Shown here: in pieces, positions 1-8,252 of the stretch
How the letters are laid out: each line of letters opens with the position of its first letter
Numbering within the stretch: the stretch's first letter is position 1
Source: Streptomyces sp. WZ.A104
Lineage (GTDB): Bacteria > Actinomycetota > Actinomycetes > Streptomycetales > Streptomycetaceae
Length of the DNA stretch: 64,000 bases
Assembly (NCBI RefSeq): GCF_002382885.1
Contig: NZ_NWVL01000028.1
Coordinates: 1 to 64,000 of the forward strand
Direction of reading: 5' to 3'
Translations under genes and position numbers: made by a program
The notes under the pieces: model-generated
Seen by the model: only the letters and a program-made list of their open reading frames with translations
Told to the model about the DNA's origin: nothing
Database searches by the model: none

Positions 1-1250
1 CCCGAGGCGCTCAGCCCGGCGGGCGGCCGGACCCAGCCCGTCGCGGCGGCCGGATGCGCGGCGGCCGCGCCGCGTACCTCCCCGGCCCGCAGACCGGGGC
101 CGATCGGCACCTTGGCACCGGCCAGCTGGACGGGCCCGCTGTCGGGGGCGGCGGAAGCACCCGGGGGCGACGAGGCCGGAGCGGAACCGTTCGGCATCGG
201 CGAGGACGGGGCGAGCGGGGATGCCAGCGGGGAGGGCGAGCGCAGATCGGCCCCGCTGCGCCAGGCGGTGTCCTGGTCCCTGCCCCGGTCCTGCGGCGGC
301 CGGGGCGGCTGCTGCGGGGGCGGCGGCACGACCGGCGCGGGCGGTGTCGCACGGCCGCCGCCCCTGCGCTGCTCGATCATCGCCGTGGCCCGGGACGGCA
401 GCCAGGCGGAGGCGGTGCCGCTGTCATCGCTGCCGGAGGCGAAGAGGTGCGGGGCGAGCTGGGCCTGGAGGTCGGCGGGGCTGGGGCGCCGGGTGGCGTC
501 CATCTGCATGCACGACTCGATCAGCGGCCGCAGGTCGTCCGGCAGCCCCTCCAGGTCCGGCCCCTCGCGCAGCAGCATGAACACCGTCTCGACCGGGTTG
601 GCCCCGTGGAAGGGGGCGTGGCCGGTGGCGGCGAAGACGAGGGTGGAGCCCAGCGAGAACACGTCGCTGGCCCCGGTGACGCTGCGGGAGTCCCGGGCCT
701 GCTCCGGCGACATGTACGCGGGCGTGCCGACGGCGACGTTCGTCATGGTCAGCCGGGTGTTGGAGACGCCGGACGCGATACCGAAGTCGATCACCCGGGG
801 ACCGTCCTCGACGACGAGGACGTTGGACGGCTTCAGGTCACGGTGGACGAGGCCCGCGCCGTGGATGGACTGGAGGGCCTCGGCGATGCCCGCGGCCAGC
901 CAGCGCACGGCCTGGGTCGGCATGGGGCCGCACTCGTTCACTATCTCTTCGAGCGAGGGCGCGGGGACGTAGGCGGTGGCCAGCCAGGGCACGGTGGCAC
1001 GCGGATCGGCGTCGACCACGGCGGCGGTGTAGAAGCCGCTGACGGCACGGGCCGCCTCGACCTCGCGCGTGAAGCGGACCCGGAACAGCTGGTCCTCGGC
1101 GAGCTCGGTCCGTACCGTCTTGATCGCCACTCGCCGGCCGGACGCCGAGCGGGCGAGATAGACCAGCCCCATGCCGCCGGCCCCGAGCCGTCCCAGCACC
1201 TCGAACGGGCCGATCCGTCTCGGGTCGTGCTGCGTCAGCTGCTCCACCAC
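1..1250 (-). CDS. Serine/threonine protein kinase, C-terminus cut by window edge
   Basis: Hanks-type protein kinase, phosphorylating Ser/Thr on partner proteins. The visible 416 codons begin at GTG 1250 (GTG GTG GAG CAG), preceded by GGGGAGG. The kinase domain covers about residues 16-270: glycine loop [12 protein letters not shown] at 20-31, ATP lysine K44 in VAIK, catalytic HRDLKPSN with D138, DFG at 155-157 and a SPE (APE-like) motif. The segment after about residue 290 is Pro/Ala/Ser-rich and disordered, as in the juxtamembrane linkers of actinobacterial kinases. No transmembrane helix is seen before the window ends, so whether a sensor domain follows is unknown. The reading frame is open at base 1, so the gene is partial. 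Confidence 0.93.
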   Translation of the reverse strand, partial: MVEQLTQHDPRRIGPFEVLGRLGAGGMGLVYLARSASGRRVAIKTVRTELAEDQLFRVRFTREVEAARAVSGFYTAAVVDADPRATVPWLATAYVPAPSLEEIVNECGPMPTQAVRWLAAGIAEALQSIHGAGLVHRDLKPSNVLVVEDGPRVIDFGIASGVSNTRLTMTNVAVGTPAYMSPEQARDSRSVTGASDVFSLGSTLVFAATGHAPFHGANPVETVFMLLREGPDLEGLPDDLRPLIESCMQMDATRRPSPADLQAQLAPHLFASGSDDSGTASAWLPSRATAMIEQRRGGGRATPPAPVVPPPPQQPPRPPQDRGRDQDTAWRSGADLRSPSPLASPLAPSSPMPNGSAPASSPPGASAAPDSGPVQLAGAKVPIGPGLRAGEVRGAAAAHPAAATGWVRPPAGLSAS

Positions 1251-1431
1251 TTGCCTGCCACCTCCCCGTACGGACCTCGGCGACGAAGTCCGCGAATTAC
1301 CGCCCGGTCGAATCCCGCCCTGCGCGCACCCCGATTGTTGCTGGCTCGGGCGTCGGTTGCGAACCCGGGGGCGGATGTGGGTGTCTCATGTCACTTCGGC
1401 CGGTATCCGCCCACAACGGGTCCGCAACGGG

Positions 1432-2241
1432 TTACGGAAGCAGTTCTCCGGGCTGCAGTACGGCGAAGGCGGCGCCCTGGTCGTCGTGCAGGACCGCCGT
1501 CCGGCCGTAGGGGATGTCGAAGGGCGGCTGGGCGACCCGGCCGCCGAGCCGTACGGCGAGTTCGGCGGCCGCGTCGCAGTCGGCGACGGCGAAGTAGATG
1601 AGGAAGTAGCTCGGCATCTCGGCCGGGAACGCGTCCGTGATGACGCTGCGGCCGCCGACAGCGGTGCCCGGGCCCGGTTCGGCGCCCTCGGGGGACCACA
1701 TCCGGAAGTCGACGAGCGCCTCCGTGTCGCCGGAGACGTCGTGGCCCGCCTCGTCCGGATCGGTGGCGCGGAAGCCGAAGACCTGCTCGTAGAACGGGTC
1801 CACGCGCTCCGGCTGCCGGGTGTAGACCTCGGTCCAGCAGAAGGAGCCGGGGTCGTTCTGCTTCTCGAAGCCCTCGCGCTCCCCGGGCTGCCAGAGGCCG
1901 AAGACCGCTCCCCCCGGGTCGGCCGCCTGCGCGAGGATTCCGGCCTGCCCGGCCCGTACGGGGTCGGTGATGATCTGGCCGCCGTGCTCGCGGATCGCGG
2001 CGACGGTGGCCCGGATGTCGTCGGTGGCGAAGTAGACGCCCCACGCGGTGGGCATCCGGCCGTCCTTCTTGGCGGCCAGCGCGGCGACCAGGCGGCCGTC
2101 GCTCAGCGCGTCCGCGAAGGGCATGCCGTCGCCCGCCCGGAAGGTCCAGCCGAAGAGGCCGCCGTAGAAGCGCTTGCCCGCTTCGAGGTCGGGTAGCTGC
2201 ACGTCCGCCCAGCACGGCGCGGAATGCGCGAATGCGGCCAT
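1432..2241 (-). CDS. VOC (glyoxalase/bleomycin-resistance) superfamily protein, two domains
   Basis: A 269-residue protein with two tandem vicinal-oxygen-chelate domains (about residues 5-118 and 130-265). Each starts with a WADVQLPDLE- or FCWTEVYT-type beta strand followed by a FYGGLFGW or FYEQVFGF helix. The start is ATG 2241 (MAAFAHS), with GGAAGGA 7 bases upstream; longer readings in the same frame have no ribosome site. Family members are metal-dependent lyases, dioxygenases or binding proteins; the substrate cannot be told from sequence. The gene is divergent from the TetR regulator across a 389-base gap. Confidence 0.85.
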   Translation of the reverse strand: MAAFAHSAPCWADVQLPDLEAGKRFYGGLFGWTFRAGDGMPFADALSDGRLVAALAAKKDGRMPTAWGVYFATDDIRATVAAIREHGGQIITDPVRAGQAGILAQAADPGGAVFGLWQPGEREGFEKQNDPGSFCWTEVYTRQPERVDPFYEQVFGFRATDPDEAGHDVSGDTEALVDFRMWSPEGAEPGPGTAVGGRSVITDAFPAEMPSYFLIYFAVADCDAAAELAVRLGGRVAQPPFDIPYGRTAVLHDDQGAAFAVLQPGELLP

Positions 2242-2630
2242 GGGCCCGGATCCTTCCGTAGCAGTGACGCCCGTCACAGTCAACGTAACGTCGGGTCCGG
2301 TCCGGCGCGCCCCGACGCACGCGTATGCCTGCCTGCGCCTGGCCGTACGCATGCCGGACAGACCCAAAGGGAACATCCGGGGAACATTTGCCCGAACAGT
2401 GAAGGGCAGCTCACCATGTGGACGAAAGTTGTCCACCGAAGTTGTCCACAGGCTGTTGATAACACTTACGCCGCGCGCCGCCGCCGGTGCCGCCCCGGAC
2501 TTCCGGCACCCTCGCGCACCGCGGCCGAAAAGCATCGCCCCCCGCCGCCGCACACCCCGCGAGTCCTGCGGCGTTCCCCATTTGCAGTCGGCCGAATCGC
2601 GCTCCCATCGCCCCTCGGTAAGCTGACGGC
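2242..2630. other. Divergent intergenic region with DnaA-box cluster and GAACA repeats
   Basis: This 389-base gap between the VOC gene (-) and the TetR gene (+) should hold both promoters. It contains three direct GAACA(T/G) hexamers starting at 2371, 2382 and 2394. It also contains a cluster of DnaA-box-like 9-mers between 2417 and 2462. The TetR start at 2631 is preceded by CTGACG at 2623, half of the palindrome found at the other acyl-CoA promoters, but the second half is poor. No convincing gene is seen in either strand of the gap. Confidence 0.6.
2417..2462. promoter_or_regulatory. Cluster of DnaA-box-like sites
   Basis: Four candidate DnaA boxes lie in 46 bases. TTGTCCACA at 2442-2450 is identical to the usual Streptomyces DnaA box. 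TTGTCCACC at 2429-2437 has one change. TCGTCCACA on the minus strand at 2417-2425 has one change. TTATCAACA on the minus strand at 2454-2462 has two. dnaA, dnaN and a larger array are absent, so this is not oriC as normally organised. It could titrate DnaA or let DnaA regulate a flanking gene. Confidence 0.55.
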
Positions 2631-3278
2631 ATGACAGGACAAGTACGCACCGTCGACGGCCGCGTGGCCGGTCGACGCGGTCAGGCGACGCGGCAGAAGC
2701 TGCTCGACTGCCTCAGCGAGATGCTCAGCTCCTCGCCGTACCGGGACGTCAAAGTCATCGACGTCGCCCGGAAGGCCGGGACTTCACCCGCGACTTTCTA
2801 CCAGTACTTCCCCGATGTGGAGGGCGCCGTCCTCGAAATCGCCGAGGGAGTCGCCAAGGAGGGCGCCGGGCTGACCGAACTGGTCGCCGGGCGCCCCTGG
2901 GTCGGCAAGGCCGGCTGGCAGACCTCCGAGCAACTCGTCGAGGGATTCCTCGACTTCTGGCGGCACAACGACGCGATCCTCCGGGTGATCGACCTCGGCG
3001 CGGCCGAGGGGGACAAACGGTTCTACAAGATCCGCATGAAGATCCTGAACTCGGTCACCAACTCCCTCACCGATTCGGTGAAGGAGCTCCAGTCCAAGGG
3101 CAAGGTCGACAAGGACGTCAGCCCGGCGGCGATGGCGGGCTCCCTGGTCGCGATGCTGGCCGCGGTCGCCTCGCACCAGAAGGGGTTCACCACCTGGGGC
3201 GTGAAGCAGGCCGAACTGCACCCGAACCTCGCACTGTTGGTCCACCTGGGCATCACAGGCAAGAAGCCCACGAAGTAG
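2631..3278 (+). CDS. TetR/AcrR-family transcriptional regulator
   Basis: A 215-residue TetR repressor. The N-terminal helix-turn-helix is at about residues 20-65 (ATRQKLLDCLSEML, then VIDVARKAGTSPATFYQYF), followed by an all-helical ligand domain. The start is ATG 2631. It is the only TetR gene in the window and lies next to the acyl-CoA dehydrogenase/thiolase pair, so it is the best candidate for the factor that reads the CTGACG-N3-CGTCAG palindromes described here. A half-site CTGACG (2623-2628) abuts its own start codon, which would fit weak autoregulation. The link to the palindromes is inference. Acyl-CoAs are common ligands for TetR proteins in such neighbourhoods. Confidence 0.9.
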   Translation: MTGQVRTVDGRVAGRRGQATRQKLLDCLSEMLSSSPYRDVKVIDVARKAGTSPATFYQYFPDVEGAVLEIAEGVAKEGAGLTELVAGRPWVGKAGWQTSEQLVEGFLDFWRHNDAILRVIDLGAAEGDKRFYKIRMKILNSVTNSLTDSVKELQSKGKVDKDVSPAAMAGSLVAMLAAVASHQKGFTTWGVKQAELHPNLALLVHLGITGKKPTK

Positions 3279-3310
3279 GCCCGAAACCCCCAGCCGCACG
3301 TCCTGTCTCA

Positions 3311-3355
3311 CCGACGGCGGACCACCACGCACCTTCGCCTGTGGTCCGCCGTCGG
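3311..3355. terminator. Bidirectional hairpin terminator
   Basis: A perfect 15-bp stem (3311-3325 with 3341-3355) and a 15-base loop lie between the convergent TetR gene and the nitroreductase-like gene. There is no T-tract, as is usual for Streptomyces. Confidence 0.75.
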
Positions 3356-3402
3356 CGTTCCCGGACGTTTCCCCAGGACACACCCCTGCCTCCCCTACCG
3401 CC

Positions 3403-3882
3403 CTACCGCCTCTCCAGCCGGAACAGCCGGATCTCCCGCTCCACGCGCTTTTGATACGCCGCGTAGGGCGGCCAGAAGGCGAGTGCGGTCTCCCACACCC
3501 GGGCCCGCTCCTCACCCTCCAGCAGGGCCGCGCGTACCGGGATGTCCCGGCCGCGCCAGTTGATGACGGCCTCGTCCGGGCGGGCCAGCAGGTTCGCGGT
3601 CCAGGCCGGATGCCCCGTACGGCCGAAGTTGCTGCCGACCAGAATCCAGCGGCCCTCCGCCTCGTCCTCCGGCATACAGGCCAGCGGGGTGGTCCTCGGC
3701 CGGCCCGTGCGCGCTCCCGGCACCCTGAGGACGAGCCCCGGCAGCATCCGGGCGCTGAGCAGCACCTTGCCCCGGGTGAGCCGGTGCACGGTCCGGTCGA
3801 GGGCGGGCACCACGTGCGGGGCGACCCGCGCGAAGGCGCGGGTGGCGGAGACCTTCTGGACGAGGCGTACGCCGCGGGCCAT
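3403..3882 (-). CDS. Deazaflavin-dependent (F420) nitroreductase-family oxidoreductase
   Basis: A 159-residue protein of the Ddn/nitroreductase F420-binding family, with a split-barrel fold. Diagnostic stretches are LRVPGARTGRPRTTPL, WILVGSNFGRTGHPAW and the EAVINWRGRDIPV strand. Members use F420H2 to reduce nitro compounds, quinones or enones. The start is ATG 3882, overlapping the TGA of the upstream acyl-CoA dehydrogenase by one base, so the two are translationally coupled. Membership in the acyl-CoA operon suggests reduction or oxidation of an intermediate of that pathway, but the substrate is unknown. Confidence 0.85.
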   Translation of the reverse strand: MARGVRLVQKVSATRAFARVAPHVVPALDRTVHRLTRGKVLLSARMLPGLVLRVPGARTGRPRTTPLACMPEDEAEGRWILVGSNFGRTGHPAWTANLLARPDEAVINWRGRDIPVRAALLEGEERARVWETALAFWPPYAAYQKRVEREIRLFRLERR

Positions 3883-5093
3883 CAGACGCCCGCCCTGTGC
3901 GGAGCGGTGGCGGACGACCGGCCGGTCCCGAAGATTCCGGCGCACTGAGCCGCGTGGTCGCGCAGCCGGTGGACCGGACCGAAGAGCAGCTCGTCGCCCG
4001 CCGCCCGCTTGAGATACAGATGCGCCTCGTGCTCCCAGGTGAAGCCGATGCCGCCGTGCAGCTGGACGGCCTCCCCGGCGGCGATCCGCGCCGCCTCCAG
4101 GGCCTGGGCGAGCGCGAGGGGCCCGGCGTCCGGGTCCCAGGCCGCGTAGAGGGCGGCGGAGCGGGCGGCCTCGACCCGTACGTACAGGTCGGCGAGGCGG
4201 TGTTTGACCGCCTGGAACGAGCCGACGGCCCGGCCGAACTGTTCGCGTGCCTTCACGTAGTCCACCGTCCGCTCCAGTGCGCCCGCCGCCGTGCCGACCG
4301 CCTCGGCGGCCAGGACCGCGGCGACCGTGCGCCCGGCGGCGGCCAGCGCGCCGGCCGCGTCGGCGGATTCGGCCGCGCCGAGCAGCTCGGCCCGGGTGTC
4401 GCGCAGCTCGACGCGGGCGAGGGGGCGGGTCTCGTCCACGGCGGTGAGCCTGGTTCGCGCCAGCCCGGCCGCCTCCTCCGGGCGCACCAGGAACAGGAGC
4501 GTACGGCTGCGGGGGTAGCCGCCCGTGTGGGCCGCGACCAGGAGCAGTCCGGCGCTGTGCCCGTCCAGGACCCGGTCGGCCTCGCCGTAGAGCCGCCAGC
4601 CGTCGCCCTCCCGCTCCCCGCGCGCCTGGACGCCGCCCGCGCGGCCGCCGCCCGCCCAGGACCCGTCGCGGTTGTCGCCGGTGAGAGCGAGGCCGGTGGC
4701 GAGGGAGCCGCCGGGGACGGCGAGCGCGGCGGTCAGGGTCCCGTCCGCGATCCGGGGCAGCAGGGTGGCGCGCTGGTCGGGGGTGCCGAGGGCGGCGATC
4801 AGGGGGGCGGCGAGCGCGGCGGTGGCGAGCAGCGGGGAGGGCAGCAGCGCGCGGCCCGTCTCCTCGCAGGCGAGGGCCAGCTCGGTGACCGTGCAGCCCG
4901 CCCCGCCGTACTCCTCCGGGAGCGCGAGCCCCGGCAGACCGAGGTCCCGGGAGAGCCTGCGCCACAGAACCGGGTCGTAGCCCTCGGCGGTGCGCACGGC
5001 GGCCCGGTTCGCGTCCGGCCCCGCGTGCTGGGCGAGCAGGTCGCGCAGGGTGCGGCGGATCTCGTCCTGCTCCGCGGTGAAGGCGGCGTCCAT
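3882..5093 (-). CDS. Acyl-CoA dehydrogenase
   Basis: A 403-residue FAD-dependent acyl-CoA dehydrogenase introducing the alpha-beta double bond. It has the N-terminal helical domain (DEIRRTLRDLLAQHAG, then LGLPGLALPEEYGGAG), a middle beta domain and a C-terminal helical domain. The C-terminal part carries REQFGRAVGSFQAVKHRLAD and HGGIGFTWEHEAHLYLKR. This form resembles the subunits of actinobacterial heteromeric ACADs acting on steroid or branched acyl-CoAs. ATG 5093 is preceded by GGGAAGGAG. Its promoter region shares two operator palindromes (5148, 5278) with the divergent thiolase gene. Confidence 0.93.
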   Translation of the reverse strand: MDAAFTAEQDEIRRTLRDLLAQHAGPDANRAAVRTAEGYDPVLWRRLSRDLGLPGLALPEEYGGAGCTVTELALACEETGRALLPSPLLATAALAAPLIAALGTPDQRATLLPRIADGTLTAALAVPGGSLATGLALTGDNRDGSWAGGGRAGGVQARGEREGDGWRLYGEADRVLDGHSAGLLLVAAHTGGYPRSRTLLFLVRPEEAAGLARTRLTAVDETRPLARVELRDTRAELLGAAESADAAGALAAAGRTVAAVLAAEAVGTAAGALERTVDYVKAREQFGRAVGSFQAVKHRLADLYVRVEAARSAALYAAWDPDAGPLALAQALEAARIAAGEAVQLHGGIGFTWEHEAHLYLKRAAGDELLFGPVHRLRDHAAQCAGIFGTGRSSATAPHRAGV

Positions 5094-5147
5094 CTGCGGG
5101 CTCCTTCCCCTCAGGGACCGGCGGCCCCTCAACTGGCGATACGCAAA

Positions 5148-5162
5148 CTGACGGTGCGTCAT
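5148..5162. promoter_or_regulatory. Operator palindrome site 1 (CTGACG-GTG-CGTCAT)
   Basis: A 15-base inverted repeat with one mismatch from CTGACG-N3-CGTCAG, 55 bases upstream of the acyl-CoA dehydrogenase start. It is part of the nine-site set in this window. Confidence 0.7.
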
Positions 5163-5277
5163 ATTAGGGGCGAGGGGCGGGGAATCCCAGAGTCCCGCAC
5201 GCGCCGGACCGAGGGAAGCCGCCCCGCGCACGCGACCGCACGGGCGCGGCTGCGGATGCGGTTACAGGCGGACATAT

Positions 5278-5292
5278 CTGATGTACCGTCAG
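5278..5292. promoter_or_regulatory. Operator palindrome site 2 (CTGATG-TAC-CGTCAG)
   Basis: The inverted repeat ends four bases before the thiolase ATG at 5297. It therefore covers the place where a ribosome binding site would be, which implies a leaderless or near-leaderless transcript that repressor binding would block completely. Confidence 0.75.
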
Positions 5293-5296
5293 ATTC

Positions 5297-6487
5297 ATGT
5301 CTGCCGCCCCGACTTCACCCCTCCGCCGCCCCCGCAAGGTCGCCGTCGTCGGTATTTCGCTCGCGGACTGCGGGCGCGCCGACGACGCCACCCCGTACGC
5401 CCTGCACGCCCAGGCCGCCCGCCGCGCCCTGGCCGACTCGGGCCTGGACCGCTCGGTCGTCGACGGCTTCGCCTCCGCCGGGCTCGGGACCCTCGCCCCG
5501 GTGGAGGTGGCCGAGTACCTGGGGCTGCGGCCGACCTGGGTCGACTCCACGGCGGTGGGCGGCGCGACCTGGGAGGTGATGGCCGCCCACGCGGCGGACG
5601 CCATCGCGGCGGGCCGGGCCCGGGCCGTGCTCCTCGTCTACGGGTCGACGGCCCGCGCGGACATCAGGGCGGGCCGCCGCACGTCGAACCTGTCGTTCGG
5701 GGCGCGGGGGCCGTTGCAGTTCGAGGTGCCGTACGGGCACAGCCTGATCGCCAAGTACGCGATGGCCGCCCGCCGCCATATGCACGAGTACGGCACGACG
5801 CTGGAGCAGCTCGCCGAGGTGGCGGTGACGGCACGGGCGAACGCGGCGGCGAACCCGGAGGCGATGTTCCGGGACCCGATCACCGTGGACGACGTCCTGT
5901 CGGGCCCGATGATCGCGGACCCCTTCACCAAGCTGCACTGCTGCATCCGCAGCGACGGGGGCTGCGCGGTGCTGCTGGCCGCCGAGGAGTACGTCGCCGA
6001 CACGGCGAAGGCCCCCGTCTGGATACTGGGGACCGGTGAGCACGTCTCGCACTCCACGATGTCCGAGTGGGAGGACTTCACGGTCTCCCCCGCCGCCGTA
6101 TCGGGCCGCCTCGCCTTCGAACGGGCCGGGGTGACGCCCGCGGACATCGACCTGGCCGAGATCTACGACGCGTTCACGTACATGACGCTGGTGACGCTGG
6201 AGGACCTGGGTTTCTGCGCGAAGGGCGAGGGCGGCGCGTTCGTCGAGAAGGGCCGCACGGGCCTGCGCGGAGAGCTCCCGGTCAACACGGACGGCGGCGG
6301 CCTCTCCGCCTGTCACCCCGGGATGCGAGGACTGTTCCTCCTGGTGGAGGCGGTGAGGCAACTGCGCGGCGAGGCCGGGGAGCGCCAGGTCCGCCGCCCG
6401 GGCGGGGATCTGCCGGAGCTGGCGGTGGCCTCGGGCACGGGCGGCTGGTTCTGCTCGTCGGGGACGGTGGTGCTGGGACGGGGATGA
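5297..6487 (+). CDS. Thiolase-fold, lipid-transfer-type enzyme (possible acyl-CoA retro-aldolase)
   Basis: A 396-residue thiolase-superfamily protein. The usual N-terminal nucleophile Cys is missing: the corresponding segment reads DSTAVGGATWEVM. The C-terminal motifs survive as NTDGGGLSACHPGMRG and GGWFCSSG. This is the pattern of SCP2/Ltp-type thiolases, some of which (Ltp2 in steroid degradation) act as aldolases on tertiary beta-hydroxyacyl-CoAs in complex with a DUF35 protein. A DUF35 gene under the same kind of operator lies at 12036-12494, so an Ltp2-like pair is a reasonable inference. ATG 5297 directly follows operator site 2, with no Shine-Dalgarno sequence. Confidence 0.85.
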   Translation: MSAAPTSPLRRPRKVAVVGISLADCGRADDATPYALHAQAARRALADSGLDRSVVDGFASAGLGTLAPVEVAEYLGLRPTWVDSTAVGGATWEVMAAHAADAIAAGRARAVLLVYGSTARADIRAGRRTSNLSFGARGPLQFEVPYGHSLIAKYAMAARRHMHEYGTTLEQLAEVAVTARANAAANPEAMFRDPITVDDVLSGPMIADPFTKLHCCIRSDGGCAVLLAAEEYVADTAKAPVWILGTGEHVSHSTMSEWEDFTVSPAAVSGRLAFERAGVTPADIDLAEIYDAFTYMTLVTLEDLGFCAKGEGGAFVEKGRTGLRGELPVNTDGGGLSACHPGMRGLFLLVEAVRQLRGEAGERQVRRPGGDLPELAVASGTGGWFCSSGTVVLGRG

Positions 6488-6543
6488 GGGGGCGGAAATG
6501 CGGGGGCGGGGGCCTCCTCACAGCCGTACGGTCCAATAGCCCC

Positions 6544-7230
6544 ATGACCGACGACACCGCTACCCCGCACCCCTCCCCCGCCTTCCGCGAGCTCCTGCAC
6601 GCCCAGCGCGTCTGGGACACCGAGCTGCCGTCCTTCGACCCGGCGACCGCCCCGCCCGCCCCGCTCCCCCTCTTCCACCACTGGTTCGCCGAGGCCGTGG
6701 CGGCCGGGCAGCCGGAGCCGCACACCATGAGCCTCGCGACCGCCGACGCCGAGGGGCTGCCCGACGTGCGGACGCTGATGCTGCACGACGCCGACGAGCG
6801 GGGCTGGCACTTCGCCACGCACGCCACCAGCACCAAGGGCCACCAGCTCGCCGCCCGCCCGTACGCCGCGCTCGGCTTCTACTGGCCCGCACAGGGACGG
6901 CAAGTACGGGTCCGGGGCCCGGTCCACCGCTGCACCCCGGCCGAGAGCCACGCCGACCTGCACGCCCGGTCCACCGGGGCGCTGGCCGCCGCCCTCACCG
7001 GGTCGCAGAGCGAGGTCGTGGAGTCGGTGGCCGCCCTCCACCGGGCAGCGGAGACGGCCTGGGAGCGGGCGCGGGAGGAACCGGACGCCGAGGCCCCCAC
7101 CTGGACGCGGTACGTGGTCGAGCCGGCCGAGGTCGAGTTCTTCCAGGGCGACGCCCGGCGGCGGCACGTCCGGCTCCGCTACCGCCGTTCGGAGGGCGCC
7201 GCATGGACGCGCGAGCTGCTCTGGCCCTGA
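6544..7230 (+). CDS. Pyridoxamine 5'-phosphate oxidase-family flavoprotein
   Basis: A 228-residue split-barrel FMN protein resembling PdxH. Segments seen are HTMSLATADAEGLPDVRTLML, WHFATHATSTKGHQL, PYAALGFYWPAQGRQVRVRG and the C-terminal RLRYRR...WTRELLWP, which matches the PdxH C-terminal dimerisation region. A clear PdxH gene also exists at 61997-62764, so this copy is probably a paralogue with another flavin-linked role. The start is ATG 6544, 57 bases after the thiolase stop; co-transcription is possible. Confidence 0.85.
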   Translation: MTDDTATPHPSPAFRELLHAQRVWDTELPSFDPATAPPAPLPLFHHWFAEAVAAGQPEPHTMSLATADAEGLPDVRTLMLHDADERGWHFATHATSTKGHQLAARPYAALGFYWPAQGRQVRVRGPVHRCTPAESHADLHARSTGALAAALTGSQSEVVESVAALHRAAETAWERAREEPDAEAPTWTRYVVEPAEVEFFQGDARRRHVRLRYRRSEGAAWTRELLWP

Positions 7231-7314
7231 GGCCCGCACGGCGGACTTAACCCGGTTTCAACAGGAAAGGGGCACTATGGAGACAGGTGTGAGGTGAGCT
7301 GTTGGGAGGCACCG

Positions 7315-8223
7315 ATGCCACGAGCCCGTTCCCGTTACGCCCCGGACCGGGGTCTGACCGGCCGCATGGTCACCACCATGTTCCTGATCGGCCTGCTGTA
7401 CGTGGTCTTCGTGGGCGTGCTCCTCGCGGCCCTGCGCGGCTCCTGGCCGATCATCCTGATCATCACGGGCGGCCTGTTCATCGCCCAGTTCTGGTTCAGC
7501 GACCGCATCGCCGCGTACGGCATGGGCGCCCGCGAGGTCACCCCCGAGCAGGCCCCCGAGCTGCACGGGACCATCGACCGGATCTGCGCGCTGGCGGACA
7601 TGCCGAAGCCCAAGGTGGCCATCGCCGAGAGCGACGTACCGAACGCGTTCGCCACCGGCCGCAGCGAGAAGACGGCCCTGGTCTGCGCGACGACGGGCCT
7701 GCTGCGCCGCCTGGAACCGGAGGAGCTGGAGGGCGTCCTCGCCCACGAGATGTCGCACGTCGCGCACCGGGACGTCGCCGTCATGACGATCGCCTCGTTC
7801 CTAGGCGTACTGGCGGGCATCATCACCCGCATCGCCCTGTGGGGCGGCTTCGCGCGCAGTCGTCCTGGCAACGACCCGGCGGGCATCCTCCTCCTGCTCA
7901 TCCCGCTGATCAGCGCCGTCGTGTACGCGATCAGCTTCCTGCTGACCCGGCTGCTCTCCCGCTACCGGGAACTGTCCGCCGACCGCGCCGCCGCCCTCCT
8001 CACCGGCCGCCCCTCCGCCCTCGCCTCCGCCCTGACGAAGGTCAGCGGGCAGATGGCCCGCATCCCGACCGAGGACCTGCGCAAGGCGGAGCCGTACAAC
8101 GCGTTCTACTTCGTCCCGGCGTTCTCCGCGAAGGAGAGCCTGGGCCGGCTGTTCTCCTCCCATCCGACCCTGGAACAGCGCCTGGACCAGCTGTCCCGCA
8201 TCTCCACCGACCTGTCCCGCTGA
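7315..8223 (+). CDS. htpX: Membrane zinc metalloprotease HtpX
   Basis: A 302-residue M48 peptidase that degrades misfolded membrane proteins. There are two N-terminal membrane helices (about residues 15-60), the zinc site HEMSH in VLAHEMSHVAHRD, two further hydrophobic segments, and the third ligand Glu in RELSADRAAA. ATG 7315 has GGGAGG five bases upstream. The next gene encodes a PspAB-like protein, a pairing known in actinobacteria and consistent with an envelope-stress function. Confidence 0.93.
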   Translation: MPRARSRYAPDRGLTGRMVTTMFLIGLLYVVFVGVLLAALRGSWPIILIITGGLFIAQFWFSDRIAAYGMGAREVTPEQAPELHGTIDRICALADMPKPKVAIAESDVPNAFATGRSEKTALVCATTGLLRRLEPEELEGVLAHEMSHVAHRDVAVMTIASFLGVLAGIITRIALWGGFARSRPGNDPAGILLLLIPLISAVVYAISFLLTRLLSRYRELSADRAAALLTGRPSALASALTKVSGQMARIPTEDLRKAEPYNAFYFVPAFSAKESLGRLFSSHPTLEQRLDQLSRISTDLSR

Positions 8224-8252
8224 GCGCTTCAACGTAGTGAGGAGTCACGCCC

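Noticed and set aside
54-1601. 515-codon + strand ORF over the kinase region
   Set aside because: The minus strand has an unambiguous kinase domain with all catalytic motifs; the + frame is an antisense shadow with Arg/Gly-rich nonsense.
2417-2462. Chromosomal origin (oriC)
   Set aside because: Only about four boxes, with no dnaA, dnaN, rpmH or gyrase genes; Streptomyces oriC has many more boxes over several hundred bases.
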